DNA of 64,000 nt from AWTP1-13 sp033764875 (GTDB lineage: Bacteria; Pseudomonadota; Alphaproteobacteria; Rhizobiales; Hyphomicrobiaceae): assembly GCA_033764875.1 (NCBI GenBank), contig JANRIO010000135.1, positions 1 to 64,000 on the forward strand, written 5' to 3'. The notes beneath the pieces were generated by a model. That model ran no database searches and was not told the DNA's origin. It saw only the letters and a program-made list of their open reading frames with translations. The position numbers and the translations under genes are program-made. Below are positions 53,817 to 62,386 of this stretch, one piece after another (the stretch's first letter is position 1; each line of letters opens with the position of its first letter).

Positions 53817-54293
53817 ATGCGAAGCCTGCTGCGGCTCGTGGCGTGCCTGGCGCTGTGCTATGCCATCGCCGCGGTCGGCGGCTACATCACGGTGCAGAAC
53901 ATCCCGACCTGGTACGCGGGGCTGAGCAAGCCCGCCTGGACGCCGCCCAACAGCCTGTTCCCCATCGTCTGGAACATCCTCTACGGCATGATCGCGCTGT
54001 CGCTCTGGCTGCTCTGGGACCGCGTGGCCCCGGGGCCGCAGCGGACGCACGCGCTGCGCCTGTTCGGCCTGCAACTCGTCCTCAACTTCATATGGACGCC
54101 GGTGTTCTTCGGGGCGCACTGGCTGTGGACGGCTGCCGCCATCATCGTGGCGCTGGTGCTGGTGCTCGCCCTGACCATCCGGGCCGCGTGGGGCCTCGAC
54201 CGGCGGGCGGCGCTGCTGCTGCTTCCCTATCTCGCCTGGGTGTCCTATGCCACGACCCTCAACGTCGGCGTCGCCGCCCTGAACCCCGGCTAG
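53817..54293 (+). CDS. tspO: TspO/MBR-family membrane protein
   Basis: The 158-residue protein has five membrane helices and the family's markers: NIPTWYAGLSKPAWTPPNSL, PIVWNILYGMIALSLWLLW, LQLVLNFIWTPVFFGAHW and a final LLLLPYLAWVSYATTLNVGV with the cholesterol-recognition-like end. TspO binds porphyrins and modulates their export or breakdown; in photosynthetic alphaproteobacteria it represses pigment genes. A GAGGAGGGA site precedes ATG 53817. The secreted hydrolase gene follows after 37 bp. Confidence 0.93.
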   Translation: MRSLLRLVACLALCYAIAAVGGYITVQNIPTWYAGLSKPAWTPPNSLFPIVWNILYGMIALSLWLLWDRVAPGPQRTHALRLFGLQLVLNFIWTPVFFGAHWLWTAAAIIVALVLVLALTIRAAWGLDRRAALLLLPYLAWVSYATTLNVGVAALNPG

Positions 54294-54330
54294 GGCGCGG
54301 CCCGATGGCGAGACGTCAGGAGGGAGCACC

Positions 54331-55332
54331 GTGGCGAGGCTGTCGATCCTGCTGCTGACCGTGCTGGCCGCCGGCGCCATCAGTGCGCCGCTGCTGGCAG
54401 CGCCGCTGAAGAAGGGTGTGCGCGCCCTTGTCGCCTTCGAGCATTCGCCGTTTCCCTTCGAGGGCAAGATTCCGGGCAAGGACGAGCCCTTCTTCGACGT
54501 GGTCGAGAACGGCCGCAAGGGCCACACCTCGCCGCGCGGCGGCATCTACTGGCAGGATGAGACCTACTCGGACCGCCGCGTGCTGCTGAACATCCCGCGC
54601 GGCTTCGATGCGGCGCGGCCCGGCGTCATCGTGGTGTTCTTCCACGGCAACAAGTCGATCCTGGAGCGGGACGTGGTGCGCCGCCAGCAGGTGCCGCAGC
54701 AGGTGGCGCGCGCGGGCCTCAACGCGGTGCTGGTGGCGCCGCAGCTGGCTGTGGACGCCCTCGATTCCACGGCGGGCCGCTTCTACCTGCCGGGCTTCTT
54801 TGCCAAGTTCATGGACGAGGCGGCGCGGGAGCTTGCCAGGCTCGCGGGCGACGCGAGGCTCAGGGCAACCTTCGAGGCGCTGCCCGTGGTCATCGTCGCC
54901 TACAGCGGCGGCTACACGCCGGCAGCCTGGGCTGCCCACCACGGGGGCCTGGGCGACCGGCTGAAGGCGGTGCTGCTGTTCGACGCGCTCTACGGCGACC
55001 TCGACAAGTTCGCGGCCTGGGTCGAGCGCCGGGCGCCCACGGTGTTCTTCTCGGCCCACAGCAAGTCCGCGCGCGAGCCCAACACGGCGCTGCAGGCGCG
55101 GCTCGCCGGGCTCGGTCTCGACGTGAAGAGCGACTTGCCGGCCGCCTTCGCCCCGGGCCAGGTGGTGTTCTATGCTGCGAGCGAGGAGGTGCTGCACGGC
55201 GACTTCCTCACGAAGGCATGGATGGACGACCCCGTGGAAGGCGTGCTGCGCAAGCTCGGCCCCGTGCTGCGCCCGCCGACCAAGACGGCGGCGAAGGCCA
55301 AGGCGAAACCCAAGCCGCGCAAGGCGGAGTGA
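54331..55332 (+). CDS. Secreted alpha/beta-hydrolase-like protein, copy 1
   Basis: A signal peptide (LSILLLTVLAAGAISAPLLA) leads to a hydrolase fold: FEHSPFPFEGKIPGKDEPFF, YWQDETYSDRRVLLNIPRGF, the oxyanion-type VIVVFFHGNKS, LVAPQLAVDALDSTAGRF and the nucleophile elbow in VIVAYSGGYTPAAW (G-x-S-x-G variant YSGGY). The C-terminal tail is Lys/Ala/Pro-rich (TKTAAKAKAKPKPRKAE), possibly binding cell-surface polymers. GTG 54331 has GGGAG upstream. It faces a paralogue at 55384-56475, tail to tail. Substrate unknown. Confidence 0.8.
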   Translation: MARLSILLLTVLAAGAISAPLLAAPLKKGVRALVAFEHSPFPFEGKIPGKDEPFFDVVENGRKGHTSPRGGIYWQDETYSDRRVLLNIPRGFDAARPGVIVVFFHGNKSILERDVVRRQQVPQQVARAGLNAVLVAPQLAVDALDSTAGRFYLPGFFAKFMDEAARELARLAGDARLRATFEALPVVIVAYSGGYTPAAWAAHHGGLGDRLKAVLLFDALYGDLDKFAAWVERRAPTVFFSAHSKSAREPNTALQARLAGLGLDVKSDLPAAFAPGQVVFYAASEEVLHGDFLTKAWMDDPVEGVLRKLGPVLRPPTKTAAKAKAKPKPRKAE

Positions 55333-55383
55333 CGGCGGGCGCGAAGCGGCGCGCGCGCTCACCAGCGTGCCGGGATGCGGGGC

Positions 55384-56475
55384 TCAGTTGCGCGCCTCGA
55401 GGCGCCTTCCCTCGATGCGGCGGTACTGGACGAGGCGGTCGAGCACGTCGCGGATCGGGAACTCGGTCCAGGCGCGGGTGACGAAGTCGTTGTGGTTCGC
55501 CCCCTTCATCGCCGGCAGGAAGGCCACGCGGCCGGTGAGGCGCGCGGGCAGCCGCGTGCTGCTCTCCTCGACGGCGATGTTGCGCTCGGCGAGCAGCTCC
55601 TTCAGCGCCTCGTTGCCGCGCTGCGTGGAGGACGTGTAGGAGCTGATGAAGAAGGCGTGCCGCCGGCGCTTGATGAACTCGGCGTACTTCTCCCCCTCGC
55701 CGTAGAGCGCATCGAGCAGCACGACGCCGATGATGCGGCGCTCGACGCCGCCCTTGGCCAGCGACCAGGCGGCGGGCACGTAGCCGCCCGAGTAGGCGAC
55801 GACGATCACGGGCATGGTCATGAAGGTGGTGCGGCTCTTGGGGTCGCCACGCAGACGGGCGAGATGCTGGGCCGCCTCGCCGAGGAACTTGGAGAAGCCG
55901 TAGGGCTCCCAGAACTTGCCGGCGCTCGAATCCGAGGCGTTGACGGCGAGCTGCGGGGCCAGCAGCACGCCGTTGATATGGGAGGCGTTGACCTGCTCGG
56001 CCACACGCTGCCGGTGCAGCACGTCGTCCTGGATGTTGGCCCGGTTGCCGTGCAGGAACACGATGATGACGCCGGGCCGGCGCACGTCGAAGCCCTGCGG
56101 CATGTGCATGAGCACGCGGCTGTCGGAGAAGGTGCGATCCTCCCACAAGACGCCGCCGCGCGAGGAATGGCCGAGACGGCCGTCCTCGGCCTTGACGTCC
56201 ATGAACGGACGCTGCGAGTAGGGGTTGACGCCGCGGTAGGGGAAGGGCGAGCCGTCGAACTCGACGATGTCGCTCCGGGCCGTCGCCGTGGGGGGGATGC
56301 GCGACTTCACCTCGTGGGGCTTGGGCACGTTGAGCGGCTCGGGGGCCGGCGGGATCTGCGCGCGCGTCGGCGCGGCAAGCAGGCCGGCGACCGTCAGCGT
56401 GGCAAGCGCAAGAAGGACGCGGGCCGCCCGCCTCCTCCCATACCCGCCCATCGCGACACTGGCGCGCACGCGCAT
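55384..56475 (-). CDS. Secreted alpha/beta-hydrolase-like protein, copy 2
   Basis: This 363-residue paralogue of the preceding gene shares its whole order of motifs: FDGSPFPYRGVNPYSQRPFM, LWEDRTFSDSRVLMHMPQGF, VIIVFLHGNRANIQDDVLHR, LLAPQLAVNASDSSAGKFWE, VIVVAYSGGYVPAAW, LLDALYGEGEKY and a conserved His near the end (MKGANHNDFVTRAW). It has a Pro-rich linker (PPAPEPLNVPKPHEVKSRIP) after the signal peptide and lacks the basic tail of copy 1. ATG 56475 follows GGAGAAGG. The convergent pair probably arose by an inverted duplication. Confidence 0.8.
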   Translation of the reverse strand: MRVRASVAMGGYGRRRAARVLLALATLTVAGLLAAPTRAQIPPAPEPLNVPKPHEVKSRIPPTATARSDIVEFDGSPFPYRGVNPYSQRPFMDVKAEDGRLGHSSRGGVLWEDRTFSDSRVLMHMPQGFDVRRPGVIIVFLHGNRANIQDDVLHRQRVAEQVNASHINGVLLAPQLAVNASDSSAGKFWEPYGFSKFLGEAAQHLARLRGDPKSRTTFMTMPVIVVAYSGGYVPAAWSLAKGGVERRIIGVVLLDALYGEGEKYAEFIKRRRHAFFISSYTSSTQRGNEALKELLAERNIAVEESSTRLPARLTGRVAFLPAMKGANHNDFVTRAWTEFPIRDVLDRLVQYRRIEGRRLEARN

Positions 56476-56655
56476 CTCCCGGCGACCTTCTCCGCAGCCT
56501 TCGGCCGATGGCGGCACCAAGCGCGCCCGGCGGACCGGCAAAAGGTGGATTGCTCAAGCTTTCGAGGTGCTTCCCCGAGCCTCACAAGCCATCAGGTTAG
56601 GGCCGAATGATGTCCAAGCGGTGAACGGGTGCGCCGGGAGCGGGGCCTCGGCAAC

Positions 56656-57009
56656 TCAAGCCTGCGCCGCAGGGCCCGGGAGCGGTCCGGTCTGGGCCGC
56701 GATCCAGGCCAGGAAGTCGGCCGACCCGCCCTCGACAGGCAGGACCAGGAGGGCCGGGGTGTCGTAGGAGTGCATGGCCCGCACCCTCTCCATCACCGCC
56801 TCGGCGAGGGAGGCGACGGTCTTGATCAACATGGCGGTCTCGGTGCCCTCCTGGCGCCGGTCCTGCCAGACGTAGATCGACCGGATGCTGCCCAGGATGT
56901 TGACGCAGGCCGCAAGTCGCGCCTCGACGAGGGCGCTGCCGATGCGGGCGGCCTCCTCCTCCCCGGGGAAGGTGGCATAGATCAGAACGGGCTTGTCGTT
57001 TGCGGGCAC
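56656..57009 (-). CDS. cutA: CutA divalent-cation tolerance protein
   Basis: The 117-residue protein has the CutA1 fold: VLIYATFPGEEEAARIGSAL, EARLAACVNILGSIRSIYVW, ETAMLIKTVASLAEAVMERV, and HSYDTPALLVLPVEGGSADF. The lost Cys pair of E. coli CutA is replaced as in most homologues. It forms a PII-like trimer and is linked to copper tolerance or an undefined signalling role. The start is GTG 57009, as no ATG is in frame near; its 5' end lies 62 bp from that of nadK on the other strand. Confidence 0.92.
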   Translation of the reverse strand: MPANDKPVLIYATFPGEEEAARIGSALVEARLAACVNILGSIRSIYVWQDRRQEGTETAMLIKTVASLAEAVMERVRAMHSYDTPALLVLPVEGGSADFLAWIAAQTGPLPGPAAQA

Positions 57010-57071
57010 TTGAGCGAGCCTCCGGGCGCTGCAGCAGGAAGGCGCCGGCGGTCCGGCATGCAAGGAACGAG

Positions 57072-57854
57072 ATGGCGACCCTAGCGCGAAAATTCTCCAA
57101 GATCTCGTTCATCGCGAGCGAGGCGCCGGAAGCCCGCAAGGCCCTGCTTGAGCTGACCGCCGTCTATGGCAACGCCGAGCCCGAGGCGGCCGACGCCATC
57201 GTGGCGCTGGGCGGCGACGGCCTGATGCTGTCGACGCTGCACCGCTACCTCAACGACAAGATCCCGATCTACGGCATGAACCGCGGCTCGGTGGGCTTCC
57301 TGACCAACGAGTACGCGGTGGAGGCGCTGCCCGAGCGGCTGGAGGCGGCCGAGATCTCCATCATCCACCCCCTGTCCATGCGGGCGGTGGACCGGGACGG
57401 GCGCGTGCACCACAAGCTTGCCATCAACGAGGTGTCGCTGTTCCGGCAGACGCACCAGGCGGCCAAGCTCAGGATCACCATCGACGGCCTCGTGCGGCTG
57501 GAGGAGCTGATCTGCGACGGCTGCCTGGTGGCGACGCCGGCCGGTTCCACCGCCTACAATCTGTCCGTGTTCGGCCCGATCCTTCCGATCAACGCCCAGC
57601 TGCTGGCGCTGACCCCGATCAGCGCCTTCCGGCCGCGGCGATGGCGCGGGGCACTGCTGCCCAACCAGGCGCGAATCCTGTTCGAGGTGATGGAGCCCGA
57701 GAAACGGCCCGTGAATGCCGTCGCCGACCATCACGAGACGCGCTCGGTGACGAGCGTGGAGATCTCGCAGGCCTCCGACATCGACCTTCTCCTGATGTTC
57801 GATCCCGGCCACAATCTCGACGAGCGCATCCTGTCGGAGCAGTTCCGGTACTAG
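57072..57854 (+). CDS. nadK: NAD kinase
   Basis: The 260-residue enzyme phosphorylates NAD to NADP using ATP or polyphosphate. Motifs are GGDGLML (catalytic Asp), NRGSVGFLTNEY, HKLAINEVSLFR and the CLVATPAGSTAYNLSVFGPI block. Its length is that of the short alphaproteobacterial form, without the N-terminal extension of enterobacterial NadK. ATG 57072 is divergent from cutA. Confidence 0.97.
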   Translation: MATLARKFSKISFIASEAPEARKALLELTAVYGNAEPEAADAIVALGGDGLMLSTLHRYLNDKIPIYGMNRGSVGFLTNEYAVEALPERLEAAEISIIHPLSMRAVDRDGRVHHKLAINEVSLFRQTHQAAKLRITIDGLVRLEELICDGCLVATPAGSTAYNLSVFGPILPINAQLLALTPISAFRPRRWRGALLPNQARILFEVMEPEKRPVNAVADHHETRSVTSVEISQASDIDLLLMFDPGHNLDERILSEQFRY

Positions 57855-57968
57855 GGCGATGGGCACGCGCTTGACCGTGAGGCGGACAATGCCAGCCGAA
57901 CCGCACAGGCTGCGCGAGGCAGCTCCTGCGGATCGCGATGGGCCCCGACAGGGCCCGGGGTGAGCCTC

Positions 57969-58340
57969 ATGCGTGCAGTGTGGATGGTGGTGGGGCTTGC
58001 AGCGACCGGCTTCGGGATGGCCGGCGTCGTTCTGCCGCTCGTGCCGACGACGCCGTTTCTGCTGCTGGCCGTCTTCGCATTCGCCCGGTCGTCGCCGCGT
58101 CTGCACACCTGGCTCGTGACGCATCCGCGCCTGGGGCCGATGATCGAGAGCTGGCGACGGCATGGCGCCATCGGCCGGCGGGCAAAGATCGCTGCCATGG
58201 CGATGATGGTGGCGGCGCTGGCGGGAAGCTGGGCGGCTGGCGTGCGCACCGGCGTGGTCCTGCTGCAGGCCGCGGTGCTGGTTGCGGTGGCGGCGTTCAT
58301 CCTGAGCCGGCCGGACGCGCCGCCGGATCCGCCAAGCTAG
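57969..58340 (+). CDS. YbaN/DUF454 membrane protein
   Basis: The 123-residue protein has an N-terminal pair of helices with the DUF454 signature GVVLPLVPTTPFLLLAVFAF, then ARSSPRLHTWLVTHPRLGPM, IESWRRHGAI, and two C-terminal helices. YbaN-type proteins are inner-membrane proteins of unknown function. ATG 57969 aligns best with known family starts; a GTG nine bases earlier is possible. Confidence 0.9.
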   Translation: MRAVWMVVGLAATGFGMAGVVLPLVPTTPFLLLAVFAFARSSPRLHTWLVTHPRLGPMIESWRRHGAIGRRAKIAAMAMMVAALAGSWAAGVRTGVVLLQAAVLVAVAAFILSRPDAPPDPPS

Positions 58341-58435
58341 GAGCGGTGCTTGGCTGGCGGGGTGGGCTGCATTAAATGCTCGTCCCCCTTGCGCAGGGGC
58401 ACGATGCGCTACCGCCCCGTTCGAAGGAGGACCCG

Positions 58436-59323
58436 ATGCGATCCCTGCTGTTCATACCCGCCGACGACGAGAGGAAGCTCGCGAAGGGAACCGCGTCGGG
58501 AGCGGACGTGCTGCTGCTCGACCTGGAGGACGCAGTGGCGCCCTCGCGCAAGGCCGAGGCGCGCAGGATCTGCGCCGACTACCTGGCGCGCACGCGCGGC
58601 ATCGCCCGGCGCCCCCGCCTCTTCGTGCGCATCAACGCGCTCGATACCCCCTACTGGGCGGACGATCTGGCGGGCGTCGTCAAAGCCGGGCCGGACGGCA
58701 TCATGCTGCCCAAGCCGCGGGGCGGCGGCGACGTGCATACGCTTTCGGTCGCCCTCGACCATGCCGAGCAGGGGGCGGGCCTCGAGCCCGGCACGGTGAA
58801 GATCGTCGCCATCGCCACCGAGACGGCGATCTCGTTCCTGAGCATGCCGAGCTATGTCGGGGCCAGCACCCGCCTTGCCGGCCTGACGTGGGGGGCGGAG
58901 GATCTCTCGGCGGCGGTCGGGGCGCGCAGCAACCGGGAGGCGGACGGGCGCAGCTGGACCTCGCCGTTCCTGCTCGCCCGCAACCTGTGCCTGATGACGG
59001 CCGTGGCAGCTGCGGCGGCGCCCATCGATACCGTGTTCGTCAACTTCCGCGATGCCGAGGGCCTGCGCGCGGAAGCCCAGGTCGCCGCGCGTGACGGCTT
59101 CACGGGCAAGATGGCGATCCATCCGAGCCAGGTCGCGATCATCAACGAGGTGTTCACGCCGACCGCCGCCGAGACTGCCGAGGCGGAGGAGATCATCGCC
59201 GCGTTCCGCGCGCAGCCCGACGCGGGCGTCGTCGGCATTCGCGGCAAGATGATCGACAAGGCACACCTGGCGCTCGCCGAGCGCCTGATGGCGCGGGCTG
59301 CCATCGCGCGTGCCGCCGGCTAG
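58436..59323 (+). CDS. CoA-ester lyase, citrate lyase beta-like (HpcH/HpaI family)
   Basis: The 295-residue enzyme has a TIM barrel of the CitE family: RSLLFIPADDERKLAKGTAS, LLLDLEDAV (metal-binding Asp/Glu), IMLPKPRGGGDV, the catalytic Glu in IVAIATETAISF, WGAEDLSAAVGARSNRE and GKMAIHPSQVAIIN. Members cleave malyl-CoA, citramalyl-CoA or HMG-like esters; no partner CitD/CitF is present, so it is probably a stand-alone lyase or thioesterase. AAGGAGG precedes ATG 58436. Confidence 0.92.
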   Translation: MRSLLFIPADDERKLAKGTASGADVLLLDLEDAVAPSRKAEARRICADYLARTRGIARRPRLFVRINALDTPYWADDLAGVVKAGPDGIMLPKPRGGGDVHTLSVALDHAEQGAGLEPGTVKIVAIATETAISFLSMPSYVGASTRLAGLTWGAEDLSAAVGARSNREADGRSWTSPFLLARNLCLMTAVAAAAAPIDTVFVNFRDAEGLRAEAQVAARDGFTGKMAIHPSQVAIINEVFTPTAAETAEAEEIIAAFRAQPDAGVVGIRGKMIDKAHLALAERLMARAAIARAAG

Positions 59324-59362
59324 GTGATGACCGGGTCACGGATGCAGCCGCCAGCGGCGGAG

Positions 59363-59656
59363 CTACTCGCTCTGCAGGAGCGCTGCGTACTTGCGGCTCA
59401 ACATCAGGTTGGTGAGGCGGCTCGGCTGCGGGGTGGCCTTCAGGTCGGCCACGATCGCCTCAAGCTGCTCGACGGCACGCCGCAGGCGTGCGTCCGGATC
59501 GGTCTCGGCCTCAAAGCTGGCGCCGTCGACGACACTCTCAGCGAGCACCTGGACCAGGGCGAGGCGCGCATAGGGCCCAACGAGCGGACGCACGGCCGTC
59601 CTGATCTCAGGGAGAGCGGCCAGGAACTCCGTTGCAATATAGTTCAAGGATGCCAT
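59363..59656 (-). CDS. Hypothetical protein, 97 aa
   Basis: ATG 59656 gives MASLNYIATEFLAALPEIRT and a fully helical protein (ARLALVQVLAESVVDGASFE, LRRAVEQLEAIVADLKATPQ) without hydrophobic segments. I do not recognise it. It is divergent from the SnoaL-type gene at 59786, sharing a 130-bp upstream region. Confidence 0.65.
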   Translation of the reverse strand: MASLNYIATEFLAALPEIRTAVRPLVGPYARLALVQVLAESVVDGASFEAETDPDARLRRAVEQLEAIVADLKATPQPSRLTNLMLSRKYAALLQSE

Positions 59657-59785
59657 ATCACAGCACCGGGTGGGAGCGACAACCCGGGAGCATATGAGGC
59701 CGCGTCGCGATGGCAAGCCCGAATGGGCGCCTCGGTGTCCCAATCGTGTCGGATTGGACGGGGATGGAGACGGATCGGCACAATT

Positions 59786-60220
59786 ATGTTCACAGAAGCG
59801 AAAAGCCCCGAGGCCGTTCTGACCGAGGTGTGGCGGGCCTGGCGCGAGCAGGACAAGAGCCGGACGCTGGCGCACTGCGCCGATGATGTCGTGTTTGCCA
59901 TCTACGTGCCCGAGCACGTGCTTGCCTTCGGCGGCGAGACGCGCGGGCGGCGCTCGGTCTCCGACCGGCTGCAGACCATCATAGATCAGTTCGAGACATT
60001 GGCCTACGAGGGCGTGGTGCATGGCGTCGACGGCGACACGGTGCACGGCGTCGTGCACTTCTGCTTCCGCCACCGTGCAACGGGGCAGAGCATCGAGGGC
60101 GACATGCGGCAGGTGGTGGTCGTCCGCGACGGGTTGATCGTCGAGCTGAAGGAGTACCACGACCTCAACCGCGTCATCGCCTTCATGCGCCTGGTGTCCG
60201 AGGTCGCGCACAGAACCTAG
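59786..60220 (+). CDS. SnoaL/NTF2-like protein
   Basis: The 144-residue protein shows the NTF2-like order: an N-terminal helix (SPEAVLTEVWRAWREQDKSR), DDVVFAIYVPEHVLAFGGET, a helix GRRSVSDRLQTIIDQFETLA, strands VHGVDGDTVHGVVHFCFRHR and QVVVVRDGLIVELKEYHDLN. It is of the ketosteroid-isomerase-like type with unknown substrate. It has no clear partner. Confidence 0.82.
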   Translation: MFTEAKSPEAVLTEVWRAWREQDKSRTLAHCADDVVFAIYVPEHVLAFGGETRGRRSVSDRLQTIIDQFETLAYEGVVHGVDGDTVHGVVHFCFRHRATGQSIEGDMRQVVVVRDGLIVELKEYHDLNRVIAFMRLVSEVAHRT

Positions 60221-60397
60221 GGCGCCGGCAACCGGGGGCCACTCCGGACGACCCCTTCCGTGCCGAGGGGGGCGAGCGCCCGGCCCTTGCTCCGTGGACA
60301 GGAGAGGCAGGCCCGGCGCCCTGCAACCCGGGGGCATTTGCCGCGCGGCGACAGCGGCAACATCGACAAGGACGGGCAGGCGCACTAAACGAGCGGC

Positions 60398-62386
60398 ATG
60401 CAACGCCACGTCCCACCCCCCGCCCCTGCCGCTTCGTCCCCGCCCGAGGGGGGCCGATCCGGTGACAGCTCGCCCGCCATCGGCAATGCCGCCGATGCGG
60501 GCCGGCAAGCCCAGCTGCGCGTGCTGAAGGGGCTCGCCCCCTACGTCTGGCCGACGGAGCGGCCGGACCTGCAGGCAGCAGTCGTCGGCTCGCTGGTGCT
60601 GATGCTGATCGCCAAGCTGGTGACGGTTGCCATGCCGTTCACGTTCAAGTGGGCGACCGACGCGCTGGTGGCGGCCACTGGCGGGCAGCTGCCGGCAGGG
60701 GAGACGTCGGCCTGGCTGATCGGTGCGCCGCTGCTGGCCACCGTGCTCTACGGCGCCAGCCGCATCGCCATGTCGCTCCTGGTGCAGCTGCGCGAGGGGA
60801 TGTTCGCCAAGGTCGCCATGCACGCGGTGCGCAAGCTTGCGCTCAACACCTTCGTGCACATGCACGCCCTGTCGCTGCGCTTCCACCTTGAGCGCAAGAC
60901 GGGCGGTCTCACGCGCATCCTGGAGCGAGGCCGGGCCGGCATCGAGAACATCTCGCGCATGACGCTGATGACGTTCCTGCCGACGCTGGTGGAGTTCGCG
61001 CTGGTGATCGGGGTGTGCGCGGTGGCGCTCGACTGGCGGTACGCGGCCGTCGTGGTGGCGATGATCGTGCTGTATCTGTGGTTCACCGTGAAGGCGACGG
61101 ACTGGCGGATCACCATCCGGCGCAGCATGAACGAGAGCGACAGCGACGCCAACACCAAGGCCATCGACAGCCTGCTCAACTACGAGACGGTGAAGTACTT
61201 CGGCGCCGAGCGGCGGGAGGCGGAGCGCTACGACCGCTCGATGGCGCAATTCGAGACCTCGAGCGTCAGGAGCTACACCTCGCTTGCCGTGCTCAACTCG
61301 GGGCAGGCCGTGATCTTCACGCTCGCGCTCACCGTCTGCATGGTCATGGCCGGACAGGACGTGGTGGCCGGAAGCAAGACCGTCGGCCAGTTCGTGATGG
61401 TCAACGCGCTGATGCTGCAGCTGTTCATCCCGCTCAACTTCATGGGCATGATGTACCGCGAGATCAAGCAGTCGCTGACCGATATCGAGCGCATGATGGA
61501 CGTGCTCGAGGTGAAGCCCGAGGTGGCGGACAGGGCGGACGCAGGGCCGCTCGCAGTCAAGGGCGGCAGCATCCGCTTCGACAACGTGCGCTTCTGCTAC
61601 GAGCCCGCGCGCGTGATCCTCGACGGCCTGTCGTTCGAGGTTCCGGCCGGAAAGATGGTGGCCATCGTCGGCCCCTCGGGGGCCGGCAAGTCGACCATCT
61701 CGCGCATCCTCCTGCGCTTCTACGACGTGGCCGGCGGCGCGGTGACGATCGACGGGCAGGACATCCGCGGCGTCACGCAGGAGAGCCTGCGCGCCGCCAT
61801 GGGCGTGGTGCCGCAGGACACCGTGCTGTTCAACGACAGCATCCTCTACAACATCCGCTACGGCCGGCCGGACGCCAGCGAGGCGGAGGTGATGGAGGCG
61901 GCACGGCTTGCCCAGATCGACGACTTCATCAAGCGCCTGCCGGAGGGCTACGACACGCTCGTTGGCGAGCGTGGGCTGAAACTGTCGGGCGGCGAGAAGC
62001 AGCGCGTCGCGATCGCGCGCACGATCCTGAAGAGCCCGCCGATCCTGATTCTCGACGAGGCGACGAGCGCGCTCGACAGCCATACCGAGAAGGAGATCCA
62101 GGACGCGCTCGACGTGGTGTCGCGAAGCCGCACGACGCTGGTCATCGCGCACCGGCTCTCGACCATCGTCGGTGCCGACAACATCCTCGTGCTCGACGGC
62201 GGCAGGCTCGTCGAGGAGGGGACGCACGGGGAGCTGATGGCGAAGGGCGGCCTCTACGCCAGCCTATGGAACCGCCAGCGGCAGGCGGAGAAGGCGCGCG
62301 AGGAGTTGGCGGAAGCGCTTGCCGGCGAGGGCCGCCGGATCGCCGACGGACGCCTCGCAGCGACGCCGGCCGATGCCGGGAGCTGA
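60398..62386 (+). CDS. Atm1-type ABC exporter (heavy-metal / glutathione conjugate)
   Basis: The 662-residue half-transporter has six membrane helices (about residues 65-370) and a nucleotide-binding domain: Walker A GPSGAGKST (about 425), Q loop in VVPQDTVLFN, signature LSGGEKQR (about 529), Walker B ILILDEATSALD (about 551) and the switch His in IAHRLST. The sequence FHLERKTGGLTRILERGRAGIE with LNYETVKYFGAE is typical of the Atm1/HMT1 family, which exports glutathione polysulphide or metal-glutathione complexes and supports iron-sulphur supply. It overlaps the permease gene that follows by 14 bases. Confidence 0.95.
   Translation: MQRHVPPPAPAASSPPEGGRSGDSSPAIGNAADAGRQAQLRVLKGLAPYVWPTERPDLQAAVVGSLVLMLIAKLVTVAMPFTFKWATDALVAATGGQLPAGETSAWLIGAPLLATVLYGASRIAMSLLVQLREGMFAKVAMHAVRKLALNTFVHMHALSLRFHLERKTGGLTRILERGRAGIENISRMTLMTFLPTLVEFALVIGVCAVALDWRYAAVVVAMIVLYLWFTVKATDWRITIRRSMNESDSDANTKAIDSLLNYETVKYFGAERREAERYDRSMAQFETSSVRSYTSLAVLNSGQAVIFTLALTVCMVMAGQDVVAGSKTVGQFVMVNALMLQLFIPLNFMGMMYREIKQSLTDIERMMDVLEVKPEVADRADAGPLAVKGGSIRFDNVRFCYEPARVILDGLSFEVPAGKMVAIVGPSGAGKSTISRILLRFYDVAGGAVTIDGQDIRGVTQESLRAAMGVVPQDTVLFNDSILYNIRYGRPDASEAEVMEAARLAQIDDFIKRLPEGYDTLVGERGLKLSGGEKQRVAIARTILKSPPILILDEATSALDSHTEKEIQDALDVVSRSRTTLVIAHRLSTIVGADNILVLDGGRLVEEGTHGELMAKGGLYASLWNRQRQAEKAREELAEALAGEGRRIADGRLAATPADAGS

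Noticed and set aside
59657..62227. Minus-strand frame running through the Atm1-type gene, joined to the 97-aa gene
   Set aside because: The part antisense to the ABC exporter is rich in His, Arg and Asp without domains; only the last 97 codons have independent support.
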